Positions 1 to 8,184 of a stretch of 64,000 nucleotides of DNA are shown here, in pieces (the first letter of the stretch is position 1; each line of letters begins with the position of its first letter). A program made the position numbers and the translations under genes. This DNA comes from Oceanihabitans sediminis (GTDB taxonomy: Bacteria; Bacteroidota; Bacteroidia; Flavobacteriales; Flavobacteriaceae). A model generated the notes under the pieces. It was not told the origin of the DNA. It saw only the letters and a list, made by a program, of their open reading frames with translations, and searched no databases. The DNA lies in contig NZ_QPIG01000004.1 in assembly GCF_003337215.1 (NCBI RefSeq), positions 186,001 to 250,000 on the forward strand, given 5' to 3'.

Positions 1-72
1 CTGGTTTTCTTCAATATGCACGGGCACTCTATTGAAGGTTTCTTTTAGCGCAAAAAATCTTAAGGTTGACAT
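1..72 (-). CDS. Glutamine synthetase type III, N-terminal end only
   Basis: Only the first 24 codons lie in the window; the gene runs off its left edge. The N-terminus (MSTLRFFALKETFNRVPV) resembles, from memory, the start of the large type III glutamine synthetases of Bacteroidota, which assimilate ammonia in the cytoplasm. The ATG is at 72 and a long AT-rich leader lies upstream. No catalytic residue is visible in so short a piece, so the family call rests on the N-terminal pattern alone. Confidence 0.55.
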   Translation of the reverse strand, partial: MSTLRFFALKETFNRVPVHIEENQ

Positions 73-256
73 ATGTTGGCGTTTTTAAATTTATACTATG
101 TAATTTATAGGGCAAATTTACGAAAAAATGCACTTACTCGACATTCACCCCTAAAAAAAATAGGGTTAAAAATGAAAAACATCATATTTAACCCTATTTC
201 ACAGAAACATTTTTTATTAAAAAAAATTTCTATACCATATATATAGGAAGCAAAAA

Positions 257-1198
257 CTAGCCTTTAAAAACTAAAAATATAAAAATAGAATAAAGTAAAA
301 CTAAAGCAAACCCTTTCAACTTTCCTATTTCATGTCTTTTCGGAATTAGCGCCAATACTAAAACTATTGCTCCAAATATTAACATCCAAAAGATATCTCG
401 AGATAAAATAGATGACTCTGTAACAGGAATTGTTTTTATCATAGAAGTAAGCCCTAATACAGAACCAATATTAAAAATATTAGAACCTATTAAGTTTCCT
501 AAAGAGATTGCTTTTTCTTGTTTTGCTGCTGCAATAACCGATGCTGCCAACTCCGGAACACTTGTTCCAATAGCTATCATCGTCACTCCAATAACCGCTT
601 CACTAACATCTAACTGTCTTGCTATTTCAGTAGCTCCTTGCACCAACCATTCCGATCCAAAGTACAAAGCTAATGCTCCTATTAAAAACCAAATTATAAT
701 TTTAAAGTTGGAAACAGCAGCTAAAGCCTCATCTACCTCTTCTGAAACCTCATCAGACTTTTGGGTTTTGATCAAAAAGACTACAAAAGCAATTAATGCC
801 GCAAATAAAACCCCACCTTCAACAGCTGTAAGTTGATTATCATTCCATAAAAAGTAATATAATGCAATAGAAAAAAGCATCATTACAGGCCAATTCACTT
901 TATAGAAAGATGTATCTACCGCAATAGAACCAACAACAGCCGTGATACCAAGCACCAATCCTATATTTGCAATATTAGAACCTACTACATTATTTATAGC
1001 AATAGCTGGAGAACCGGTAAGAGCTGCTTGTAAACTCACTAGTAATTCTGGTGCAGAGGTAGCAAAAGACACTACTGTCATTCCTATTACTATTTTAGAA
1101 ATATTCAGCTTGAATGATAATGCTACAGAAGACCGAACTAAAAACTCTCCTCCTATTACCAACAAAACAAATCCTAAAATTAACAACACAATACTCAT
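257..1198 (-). CDS. CaCA-family sodium/calcium exchanger-like membrane protein
   Basis: A 313-residue inner-membrane antiporter of the YrbG/CaCA type, exchanging calcium for sodium or protons. Two homologous halves each carry an alpha-repeat: SFATSAPELLVS with NNVVGSNIANIG near residue 75, and AIGTSVPELAAS with GNLIGSNIFNIG near residue 240. The acidic residue in the TS-PE motif is the ion ligand in this family. About ten hydrophobic segments flank an acidic central loop (SDEVSEEVDEA). I chose the ATG at 1198 because an upstream extension to 1291 adds residues unlike the family and overlaps the terminator stem of the next gene. It is a single gene followed by a non-coding stretch. Confidence 0.88.
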   Translation of the reverse strand: MSIVLLILGFVLLVIGGEFLVRSSVALSFKLNISKIVIGMTVVSFATSAPELLVSLQAALTGSPAIAINNVVGSNIANIGLVLGITAVVGSIAVDTSFYKVNWPVMMLFSIALYYFLWNDNQLTAVEGGVLFAALIAFVVFLIKTQKSDEVSEEVDEALAAVSNFKIIIWFLIGALALYFGSEWLVQGATEIARQLDVSEAVIGVTMIAIGTSVPELAASVIAAAKQEKAISLGNLIGSNIFNIGSVLGLTSMIKTIPVTESSILSRDIFWMLIFGAIVLVLALIPKRHEIGKLKGFALVLLYSIFIFLVFKG

Positions 1199-1280
1199 AT
1201 AAATATTTTTTTGCGAAGATACTATTTCTAAGAAACCAAAATCAAAGATTTTAATTTTTATACGAACAGAATACAAAAAA

Positions 1281-1315
1281 AAGAACCACAAATTTTAAAG
1301 TTTGTGGTTCTTTTT
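1281..1315 (-). terminator. Rho-independent terminator after the endonuclease gene
   Basis: The 12-base arms 1281-1292 and 1301-1312 pair perfectly around an 8-base loop. Read on the minus strand the stem ends in a T run. It lies 11 bases past the stop of the 1326-3290 gene and before the exchanger start at 1198, so the two genes are separate transcripts. Confidence 0.85.
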
Positions 1316-1325
1316 AAAGGACTCA

Positions 1326-3290
1326 TTATTGAATAATAATTTTCTTATTTAAGACCCTTCCTTCGGAAGATATTCTGAAGACATACATTCCTTTGGAAAG
1401 ATTTAAATCTAACAAAGTGCTTCCTTCTATATTAAAACTATGCACTTTACGGCCTTCTACCGAAAACACATCTACTTTTGCTTCGCCTGAAATTCCATTT
1501 ATATAAATATAATCGCTTGCAGGATTTGGAAACACTTTCACTTCCACTGTATCAGCTTCAGCAATACTCATGGTTTGCGACCATGATTCCCCGACCATAT
1601 TTCCCCAGATATATTCAATTAAATCTGGCTGATCTATAAATGGGTTTCTATTAAATTGCCAATTATAAATCACGTTATTTCTATTCATTTCATAATCATC
1701 CGGCGGATCATTTCTATGCCAATCTAATAAAGTCTGTAAATCTCCAAACTGACCAACGCTTCCATTCGGGTAACCATTTACAATTTCTAATCCGTTATAT
1801 CTTACCGCTAAATAAAACACGCCACGCGCTACATCTCCTTTAAACCCGCCTTGAGTTCCTGCAGGACCTGTATACTCCCCATAAAACTGATTTCCTCTAC
1901 TACTATTCTCAGGACCATCTACAGCTCTTAAAGCATGCGCATCGGAGTTTCCATGACGAAGAGAATCTGCTTTTGTTGTCCAAAAAACATCTACACCATC
2001 AGCTACCTCGTCTTCTTCTATACTGTAATAACCTGCTCGAGATCTTGGAAAAGTATGTTCTCTATTCCATTTCCCTGTATTCACAGAGGTGGTTTGAAAG
2101 TCTAATTTCGCTCTTCCTTGTTCTAAATACACCAACCAAACCTCATTACTGTTTTCCGGATTTTGATCTGCTTCTTTTAAGATATCAATCACATCGGCAT
2201 AAGTTTGTGCTCTCACCACACTTGGATCTGCAATAATATCCTGCAATGCTTGACGTAAATCTGTATCTGCCAAACCATCAAGGCTATCATAATATCCATC
2301 AGGTTGTGTGCTAGCAACATTTCCGTAGGTAGAATTTAAAGGCGTCCCAAAAGGAGCGACAGTAAAATCATTGTCTACAATTCTTACCTCTATAAAATTA
2401 TGGCCCGGCACAAAAGGCTCAACAAGATCTAAAAAATGAATTTTCGCAACCTCATCCCCTTCATCAAAATCATCATCTATAGTTGCAATAGTTGTGCTTA
2501 CAGAATTTTGACCTGCAAGAATTGTTAATGAAGTTGCACCTGTGTAATCAGCGTTGTTAAATCCGTAATTATCAAGACTAATAGCAAAAGTCACATCAGA
2601 AGCAACAACTTCTTCAGAAGTAAAGGTAATATCAAAACTATCACCTTCACCTACTTGCGTATTACTTACTGTAATCGAAATTGGGTTTATTGGAATACCA
2701 GAACCATCATTCTCTCTTCTCGGAGTTGGTGTAGCAGCTGCAAAAGTTACACCCCCCATAGTATCTACAAATCGCTGAATGGATTTCGGATTCGCATTTG
2801 TACCATTATCATTATACTGCGTGGTTTCTCCTAAAAGGGTTAATAAACCTGTTGCATCAGGATCATTAGTACCATATACCATAGCATCAACTAAATTAGT
2901 TTGAGTCGCCAAAGTTCCTTCCGGAAAATCCTCCACACTAGCCTGATAAATCCCAACTGCATCTGCTCCATTCTGAATAACATTATCTGGAATAGAATAT
3001 TGAGGATAAGGATACACTTCTGAACCACCAATAACTAATAGGCCATTATTATCTGTAGTATATCCAGCCAAATCAATTACCATATAACTAGAATCCCCTC
3101 CGCTAGAAGAACCATTAAAGAAAACTAAGATGTAGCCATCTGTAGAAAAGTTTGGGGTTTCTGATTTAATCTCTATAAACTCGGCGGTATCAATACTAGG
3201 TGTATCTGGATCTAACTCATTAATTACAATTTGTGCAATAGAAAATTGCCAGGACAATAAGAAAACTACTAAAATAAATAAATTTTTCAT
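1326..3290 (-). CDS. Secreted endonuclease I family nuclease with type IX sorting domain
   Basis: A 654-residue extracellular DNase. A signal peptide (MKNLFILVVFLLSWQFSIAQ) is followed by a lamin-tail-like domain (INELDPDTPSIDTAEFIEI), a Calx-beta-like segment around residues 200-310, and the endonuclease I domain around 330-570. That domain has the catalytic motif NREHTFPRS and the NSDAHALRAVDGPENSSRGN stretch. The C-terminus is a type IX sorting domain (VFPNPASDYIYI ... GMYVFRISS). It probably degrades external DNA for nutrients and is released or anchored by type IX secretion. A second, shorter member lies at 40035-41087. Confidence 0.92.
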   Translation of the reverse strand: MKNLFILVVFLLSWQFSIAQIVINELDPDTPSIDTAEFIEIKSETPNFSTDGYILVFFNGSSSGGDSSYMVIDLAGYTTDNNGLLVIGGSEVYPYPQYSIPDNVIQNGADAVGIYQASVEDFPEGTLATQTNLVDAMVYGTNDPDATGLLTLLGETTQYNDNGTNANPKSIQRFVDTMGGVTFAAATPTPRRENDGSGIPINPISITVSNTQVGEGDSFDITFTSEEVVASDVTFAISLDNYGFNNADYTGATSLTILAGQNSVSTTIATIDDDFDEGDEVAKIHFLDLVEPFVPGHNFIEVRIVDNDFTVAPFGTPLNSTYGNVASTQPDGYYDSLDGLADTDLRQALQDIIADPSVVRAQTYADVIDILKEADQNPENSNEVWLVYLEQGRAKLDFQTTSVNTGKWNREHTFPRSRAGYYSIEEDEVADGVDVFWTTKADSLRHGNSDAHALRAVDGPENSSRGNQFYGEYTGPAGTQGGFKGDVARGVFYLAVRYNGLEIVNGYPNGSVGQFGDLQTLLDWHRNDPPDDYEMNRNNVIYNWQFNRNPFIDQPDLIEYIWGNMVGESWSQTMSIAEADTVEVKVFPNPASDYIYINGISGEAKVDVFSVEGRKVHSFNIEGSTLLDLNLSKGMYVFRISSEGRVLNKKIIIQ

Positions 3291-3891
3291 GCTTGATTTT
3301 TTACTAAAACGCTAAAGTAAGTAAGCTTTTTGGATTTAAATATTTTTTAAACGATTTAACATCCTAAAACCAACTTATTTAGTTAAACGAAATTAAACTT
3401 AAATTCAAAAATAATAAGCGAAATACAAAATTTCACTCCTTTTTTAAATAAAACCCCCCTTGATTTATAAAAACACACAGAAAACCACCCTAAAAAACTA
3501 ACATATAGAAACTATAAACAATAAATATAATTACACTTAATAACCAATAGCAAGACACATATGATACATATTGAAACATATTACATCTTTTTAGTTATAA
3601 AACAGCATTTAATTTCATGAATTCTATATAAATCGTTTGGAGGATAATTTCCAAAATATATATATTGAAAAAACAATCAAAAAAACGAATCTATTTATTA
3701 ACAGATAAAACCATTGAATTATGATGACACTTGCAAAGATTTTAATTGACATTATTACCTCAGTAATGTAGAAGTTTAAAATAGTAGAACTTAGTCTAGA
3801 ATAAGTTTTACTCTTCTAAAAGATTAAATGTTTTGTATTTTGTATTTAAAGTAATAGTTTTACCAATTCTAATTAACTAGATTTTAAAGCA
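3291..3891. other. Intergenic stretch, nothing firm
   Basis: About 600 bases of very AT-rich sequence between the nuclease gene and the small gene at 3892. I see no convincing gene, tRNA or long inverted repeat. It must hold the promoter of the minus-strand nuclease gene; a weak TAnnTTTG-like match lies just upstream of that start, but I would not commit to it. Confidence 0.4.
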
Positions 3892-4044
3892 TTGAAGAAA
3901 AAAGCATTCAAAGTATTAGCAAAAATTAACAAGGCCATCTTACCTAGTTATACCAAACAGCGTTTAGACTTAAGCAAAGCTAGCAAAATACAAATGGCAA
4001 TATTTGGCTGGAAAGTTTATGTCACAAAGAACGCACTAGATTAG
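3892..4044 (+). CDS. Small conserved-looking basic protein (50 residues)
   Basis: A 50-codon frame starting at TTG. The sequence has clear protein character (AKINKAILPSYTKQ, then AIFGWKVYVTKNALD) and resembles, as I remember it, a short uncharacterised protein found in many flavobacteria near tRNA or housekeeping genes. The frame is open from 3877 with no ATG, so the TTG start is a guess; a start could also be CTA/ATT-based or the ATG could be lost. No membrane segment or known domain is visible. Function unknown. Confidence 0.5.
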   Translation: MKKKAFKVLAKINKAILPSYTKQRLDLSKASKIQMAIFGWKVYVTKNALD

Positions 4045-4172
4045 ATCAATTTATTCCTTATCCCTGCAGAAAAACAAGCAGTTACATCACACCCTTATAT
4101 TTCAACAAAGTTTGACCCATAAAGTACTTTTAAAAATATTTTATTTTATAATAAATATTCTTTCAGTTTATT

Positions 4173-4202
4173 TTGTCATTATCCTAAAAAGAAATATATT
4201 TG
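4173..4202 (+). promoter_or_regulatory. Promoter of tRNA-Arg
   Basis: A TTG at 4173-4175, 19 bases, then TATATTTG at 4195-4202: an exact match to the Bacteroidota TTG/TAnnTTTG promoter. It ends 14 bases before the mature tRNA, and stays attached to the tRNA after insertion of the element. Confidence 0.75.
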
Positions 4203-4215
4203 CACCCACAAAATA

Positions 4216-4289
4216 GGCCATGTGGCGCAACTGAATAGCGCACTTGATTACGGCTCAAGAGGTTGCAGGTTTGAATCCTGCCATGGTCA
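4216..4289 (+). tRNA. tRNA-Arg (anticodon ACG)
   Basis: A 74-base cloverleaf can be drawn by eye. The acceptor stem 4216-4222 pairs with 4282-4288 with one G-T pair; the D-stem is GCGC/GCGC; the anticodon stem is CTTGA/TCAAG with loop TTACGGC, giving anticodon ACG; the T-arm is GCAGG/CCTGC. The CCA end is not encoded. Its 3' end is the insertion site of the large element to its right, and the tRNA remains intact. Confidence 0.93.
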
Positions 4290-4293
4290 CTAA
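4272..4293. other. attL core (3' end of tRNA-Arg)
   Basis: The 22 bases TGAATCCTGCCATGGTCACT plus AA are repeated exactly at 56851-56872. The repeat begins in the T-loop of the tRNA and runs just past its end, the usual target of tyrosine recombinases. Confidence 0.9.
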
Positions 4294-4313
4294 AAAGAAT
4301 GCAAATTCTTAGC

Positions 4314-4356
4314 AAAACCACTCAATCACTATGATTTGAGTGGTTTTCTGGTTTTT
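4314..4356 (+). terminator. Terminator downstream of tRNA-Arg
   Basis: Perfect 12-base arms 4314-4325 and 4336-4347 followed by a T-rich run. It belongs to the element (inside attL) and would replace the original tRNA terminator, a copy of which seems to sit beyond attR at 56874-56917. Confidence 0.8.
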
Positions 4357-4403
4357 AGACTATCATTTTATTTGATATCAAATCAATCTAATTGGTCTGC
4401 TAA

Positions 4404-4417
4404 TCGGTTACCTCCAA
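4404..4417 (+). repeat. Possible integrase arm site, left copy
   Basis: TCGGTTACCTCCAA occurs here, about 110 bases inside attL, and again at 56787-56800, about 50 bases inside attR, in the same orientation. Short identical sites near both ends of an integrative element are typical arm-binding sites. The role is inferred. Confidence 0.5.
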
Positions 4418-4418
4418 C

Positions 4419-4447
4419 TCAAAGTGTCTGCTCAGCAGACACTTTGA
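4419..4447. promoter_or_regulatory. Perfect 14-bp inverted repeat before the integrase
   Basis: Arms 4419-4432 and 4434-4447 are exact reverse complements with a single central base. It lies 73 bases upstream of the integrase start and has no T run after it, so it is more likely an operator or recombination-protein site than a terminator. Confidence 0.55.
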
Positions 4448-4520
4448 AGAAAACAGTTTTGAAAAGTACAGTTGATTTGACTTTCGTCCTAACGATGTTA
4501 AACACCTAAAGACGACAACT

Positions 4521-5783
4521 ATGCGCACAAAACACACATTCTCAACATTCTTCTGGTTGCAAACTACTAGAGCAATCAACGAAGAAGCACTCCTTTACGT
4601 AAGAATTACAGTAGACGGAAAAAGAGTAAACATTAGCTTAAAAAAACGGGTTCCTATTACTTTATGGGACAAAAAAAAGAAAAAAGCAAAAGGATCCTCC
4701 CCTTTAGCTAGGCAAATCAACAGCTATATAGAGGAAGTTAATACCAAACTGTTCCAGATCTATCAAGACTTAAAATATCAAGACCAGCTTATAACAGCTA
4801 AACTGATTAAAGCTATTTATAACGGAGAAGAACAAAACAGCAAATCCTTAAAAGATATTTTCGACTACCACAGCGAAAAAATCAAAGACACCCTAGCTCC
4901 AGGTTCTATTAGGAATTACGGAATTACACAAAACTATATTTTCCGCTTCCTAGAAGAGAAAAAACACAGCACAGACATCCATTTAAACAAACTCAATTTC
5001 GAGTTCTTAAGCCAATTCGAATTATTCCTTACAAAAGTATGGCCTACAGGGCACCCAAAAGCACTAAGCAATAATACCAGAATGAAACACATACAACGCT
5101 TAAGAAAAGTAGTAACCCTAGCCTACCACCTAGAATGGATAGACCGCGACCCTTTTATTAAGTGGAAAATGAGCTACGACAAAACCACAAGAGAATTCCT
5201 TTCAGAACTAGAACTAAAAAACCTAGAAGAAAAAGTCTTCCTATCAGAACGTCTAGACCGCGTACGCGACCTATTCGTTTTTAGCTGTTATACCGGTATC
5301 AGCTACATAGATATCATGAGCCTTACGCCAGACAATGTTGTATTAAACATAAACGGCGGAAACTGGATAATGACCAAAAGACAAAAAACAAACGCAACAG
5401 TCAAGGTCCCTCTACTAGACCAAGCACTAAGCATCATTAATAAATACAAAAACCACCCTATAACCAATATATCAGGATCCTTACTCCCTGTAATTACAAA
5501 CGAAAAATTAAATGCTTACCTAAAAGAAGTAGCCAACCATGTCGAAATCCACAAAAACCTAACCTTCCACATGGCACGCCATACATTTGCAACCACGGTT
5601 ACCCTATCCAATGGCGTACCTATAGAAACCGTATCCAAACTCTTAGGACACTCAAAAATCGCCACCACACAAATTTATGCTCGGGTATTAGAACATAAAA
5701 TAAGTGACGACATGAATACGCTTCAAAACATATTAAGAAACAAGAAATCAGACAACAATAGCAAAGCAAAACGAAACAATTAG
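4521..5783 (+). CDS. int: Tyrosine recombinase (element integrase)
   Basis: A 420-residue site-specific recombinase that would insert and excise the element at tRNA-Arg. The N-terminal arm-binding part (ALLYVRITVDGKR) is of the type seen in Bacteroidota conjugative transposons, followed by a SAM-like core-binding domain (about residues 110-215) and the catalytic domain. Visible catalytic residues are HMARHTF (H-x-x-R, near residue 350), GHSKIATTQ and the nucleophile in IYARVLEH (near 385). The first arginine of the family is replaced in the stretch CYTGISYIDI, as usual in this Bacteroidota subfamily. It lacks anything I would recognise as the extra helix of integron integrases, so I do not think it handles the cassette array. 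Confidence 0.93.
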   Translation: MRTKHTFSTFFWLQTTRAINEEALLYVRITVDGKRVNISLKKRVPITLWDKKKKKAKGSSPLARQINSYIEEVNTKLFQIYQDLKYQDQLITAKLIKAIYNGEEQNSKSLKDIFDYHSEKIKDTLAPGSIRNYGITQNYIFRFLEEKKHSTDIHLNKLNFEFLSQFELFLTKVWPTGHPKALSNNTRMKHIQRLRKVVTLAYHLEWIDRDPFIKWKMSYDKTTREFLSELELKNLEEKVFLSERLDRVRDLFVFSCYTGISYIDIMSLTPDNVVLNINGGNWIMTKRQKTNATVKVPLLDQALSIINKYKNHPITNISGSLLPVITNEKLNAYLKEVANHVEIHKNLTFHMARHTFATTVTLSNGVPIETVSKLLGHSKIATTQIYARVLEHKISDDMNTLQNILRNKKSDNNSKAKRNN

Positions 5784-5845
5784 AAGGAAAGTAAACTACT
5801 GCTTTAGAGTTATTTAATTTTGAAATAAGTAAATTCTTACATAAT

Positions 5846-6724
5846 TTGAAGATTTTTTATAAAGGAATTATGCAAGAAATTGGCCCAATCTTGGATAGCT
5901 ACACAAAACAAGTAGCCACAATTAAAAAATCTAACCTTCACGATATTGAAATTCTAAACGAAGGATTACACCTTTCTATTGACACCCTAAACCAATTCAG
6001 AAAACTACTTAGAACGAAGAAGTATTTCTCTACAATAGATAAAGAAATACTCTTCTTCAAAGTAGTAAAACCATATATAAACGGAAGAATAAAGTTTTTC
6101 TCAAAAGTAAGAAGGTTTTTATTCGAAAGACCAAACGCAGACATTGTACAACAAATAACCTATGTCTCCTATTTAATAGATAAACTAGAAAAACACAAAC
6201 TCCGAAACTTAGAATTCTTTCAATACATGAAGCAGTCTAATACATTATTAGACCACATTTATTTTGTTCGCGGGGTAGACAGATTAGATTTCCCTGTAGA
6301 CACATCACACTACTATACAGACCCCGAATTCTCTACAAGTCACGATAATTTAGCAGCACAAGTAGTTAGCTACGAGCTACTCACTAACTACTACCAAAGA
6401 GAACTTCTGTATTTAAGAAAACTAAAGGAAAGCATTGCTTTAGAAGAACCAAAAGCATACTCCTTCAACAAAGTATCCTGGACAGCCTCCAAAACAGATC
6501 TAGTAGAATTACTGTACGCACTTCATAGCGCTGGTGCCATAAAAAACGGACAAGTAGAAATCAGTAAAATGGCAGAAGCTTGCAACAACCTTTTTGACAT
6601 CAACCTCAACAATTTCTATAAAACCTATAGCGAAATTAAAAACAGAGAAAAAGACACCACAAAGTTCTTAGACCATCTAAAACAATGCCTCTTAAACCGC
6701 ATAGAACAAGACGATTCGCAATAA
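5846..6724 (+). CDS. RteC-family protein
   Basis: A 292-residue protein matching the pattern of RteC, the regulator of excision in the CTnDOT family: an N-terminal MKIFY motif, a long helical middle, and a C-terminal DNA-binding part (SKTDLVELLYALHSAGAIKNG). I start it at the TTG at 5846 because RteC-like proteins usually begin M-K-x-F-Y; an ATG at 5870 with AAAGGA five bases upstream is the alternative. It follows the integrase by 62 bases and is probably involved in control of excision or transfer. Confidence 0.8.
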   Translation: MKIFYKGIMQEIGPILDSYTKQVATIKKSNLHDIEILNEGLHLSIDTLNQFRKLLRTKKYFSTIDKEILFFKVVKPYINGRIKFFSKVRRFLFERPNADIVQQITYVSYLIDKLEKHKLRNLEFFQYMKQSNTLLDHIYFVRGVDRLDFPVDTSHYYTDPEFSTSHDNLAAQVVSYELLTNYYQRELLYLRKLKESIALEEPKAYSFNKVSWTASKTDLVELLYALHSAGAIKNGQVEISKMAEACNNLFDINLNNFYKTYSEIKNREKDTTKFLDHLKQCLLNRIEQDDSQ

Positions 6725-6741
6725 AAAACCCCTCCCCTTTC

Positions 6742-7017
6742 TTCGGTACTACCACCCAACTACCGAAAACATACTTACACATAACATCCACTTACTAAAA
6801 AGCACCTTCAAATAGTAAAATGCTAGCAAAAACCCTCTTTGCTATACCATAGCATTTTTTTGTTTTACCAAAACACAACAACTTCCAACTAATTTCAAAA
6901 AGCATTTAAATCGAAAAACTCCACTAACCCCTTATATAACCTAACCTTTCAAACACAAACACCCATAACACAAATGTTAAAATTCTTCGGTACTACCGAA
7001 CACATACCGAAGAATTT
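6742..7017. promoter_or_regulatory. Cluster of TTCGGTA/TACCGAA inverted repeats
   Basis: TTCGGTA at 6742-6748 faces TACCGAA at 6761-6767. At 6980-6992 and 7005-7017 a perfect 13-base inverted repeat contains the same heptamer, and a third TACCGAA sits between the arms at 6993-6999, making a nested palindrome. The cluster lies between rteC and the helix-turn-helix gene at 7143, so it may be an operator, an excisionase-binding region or an origin-like site. Confidence 0.5.
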
Positions 7018-7091
7018 CCAACAATATCCCCCAAGTTTGTAAAACGAAAGTCAAATCAATCCAAAAAGAGTTTTTAATAATTCTTTTTAAA

Positions 7092-7114
7092 AGCTCCCTT
7101 AAGGCAAGGGAGCT
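7092..7114 (+). promoter_or_regulatory. Leader hairpin before the helix-turn-helix gene
   Basis: Arms AGCTCCCTT (7092-7100) and AAGGGAGCT (7106-7114) form a 9-base stem with a 5-base loop, 28 bases upstream of the ATG at 7143. A T run does not follow, so it is not a plain terminator. A similar but shorter hairpin (7476-7493) precedes the next gene, suggesting a shared leader design. Confidence 0.45.
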
Positions 7115-7142
7115 ATTTACCAACAATCTAAAACGTTTTACA

Positions 7143-7469
7143 ATGAAAACAGAAAACAAACTTCACCCAAGTCAAACAAGCAAAACACCAATGCTTCGTA
7201 ACCAAATCATCACTACAGATGATCTCTATGAGTTCAAATTGCAACTATTCGAAGAGCTCAAAAAACTACTCAACAAAAGCAGCCACATACCAAACCAGCA
7301 ATACCTAAAATCTGCTGAGGTTATGAAATTGCTTAAAGTAAGCCCAGGAACCTTACAAAATTTAAGAATCAATGGCACCATCCCCTACACCAAAATCGGC
7401 GGAATCATCCTCTATGATTACCAGGAAATCACTAGAGTACTTCGCGAAAACCAATACAATAACAAGTAA
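7143..7469 (+). CDS. Helix-turn-helix (excisionase-like) DNA-binding protein
   Basis: A 108-residue protein with an N-terminal coil (DLYEFKLQLFEELKKLL) and a C-terminal MerR-like/HTH_17 domain (YLKSAEVMKLLKVSPGTLQ, then IPYTKIGGIILYDYQEI). Proteins of this form sit beside replication or excision genes in many Bacteroidota elements and probably bind the element's own sites. A second protein of this class lies at the other end (54055-54396). Confidence 0.82.
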   Translation: MKTENKLHPSQTSKTPMLRNQIITTDDLYEFKLQLFEELKKLLNKSSHIPNQQYLKSAEVMKLLKVSPGTLQNLRINGTIPYTKIGGIILYDYQEITRVLRENQYNNK

Positions 7470-7475
7470 AAAACA

Positions 7476-7493
7476 GACTCCCTAAAAGGAGTC
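7476..7493 (+). promoter_or_regulatory. Short hairpin between two backbone genes
   Basis: GACTCC (7476-7481) pairs with GGAGTC (7488-7493) around CTAAAA. It lies 25 bases upstream of the ATG at 7519 and echoes the hairpin at 7092-7114. Role unknown. Confidence 0.35.
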
Positions 7494-7518
7494 CTCAACA
7501 CGCTCAAAGTGTCAAAAC

Positions 7519-8184
7519 ATGCCAACCATCAACTACATAAAGCATCTCAATGCAGTCTTTCAACAATTCGCAAAAGACAGTAGGTTAAACCCAACACACA
7601 TTAGCTTATACATGGCATTCTTTCAATTATGGAACCTTAACCGATTCCCAAATCAATTCCACGTAAATCGAGAGGATGTCATGAAGCTATCCAAAATAGG
7701 GTCCAAATCTACCTATCACAAATGTGTAAAGGAATTAGACAACTACAAATACCTCATCTACTACCCTTCCCACAACCCGTTCAAAGGCTCCAAAATCAAG
7801 ATGCTCATTTTCGGGACAAGCTCTGGACAAGCAGTGGACTTAGCCGTCCTAAATTCGGGACAAGCACTGGTACCTTCTTATAAACATAATAAACATATAA
7901 AAAACAGAAGTAAACTAGAGCGCCCAAAATCAAAAATAGAAGTAATCACTTTTTTTAAAGAAAATAAATGGCCAAAAATAGAAGCCGAAAAATTCTTTAA
8001 CTATTACGAATCCATCGATTGGAAAATAAAAGGCGAAACCAAAATCGCCAATTGGCAAGCAACAGCTCAAAACTGGATACTCAAAGCCGAAGAATTAAAA
8101 ACCAAAGCAAACAAAAAAGCAGTAAGCCAAAAAACAGACAACCTAAAAACAACCAAAAACAAAAATTACAACCAGCCTTTATAA
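7519..8184 (+). CDS. Replication-initiator-like winged-helix protein
   Basis: A 221-residue protein whose first 100 residues (INYIKHLNAVFQQFAKDS, then LTRLNPTHISLY-like helix and SKIGSKSTYHKCVKELD) look like the winged-helix domain of phage replisome organisers and Bacteroidota element proteins often annotated as transcriptional regulators. The C-terminal half is lysine/asparagine-rich and helical (EVITFFKENKWPKIEAEKFF is the DnaD-tail-like segment). It overlaps the ATPase gene by one base (TAATG), so the two are translationally coupled and likely act together in element replication. The role is inferred from this pairing. Confidence 0.65.
   Translation: MPTINYIKHLNAVFQQFAKDSRLNPTHISLYMAFFQLWNLNRFPNQFHVNREDVMKLSKIGSKSTYHKCVKELDNYKYLIYYPSHNPFKGSKIKMLIFGTSSGQAVDLAVLNSGQALVPSYKHNKHIKNRSKLERPKSKIEVITFFKENKWPKIEAEKFFNYYESIDWKIKGETKIANWQATAQNWILKAEELKTKANKKAVSQKTDNLKTTKNKNYNQPL

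Noticed and set aside
4521-5783. Integrase as the integron integrase of the array
   Set aside because: Its N-terminal and catalytic pattern is that of Bacteroidota conjugative-transposon integrases, it sits beside the tRNA att site, and no integron-specific insert is visible.
8019-8183. Upstream extension of the DnaC-like ATPase
   Set aside because: Entirely within the previous gene; the ATG overlapping its stop gives the natural start.
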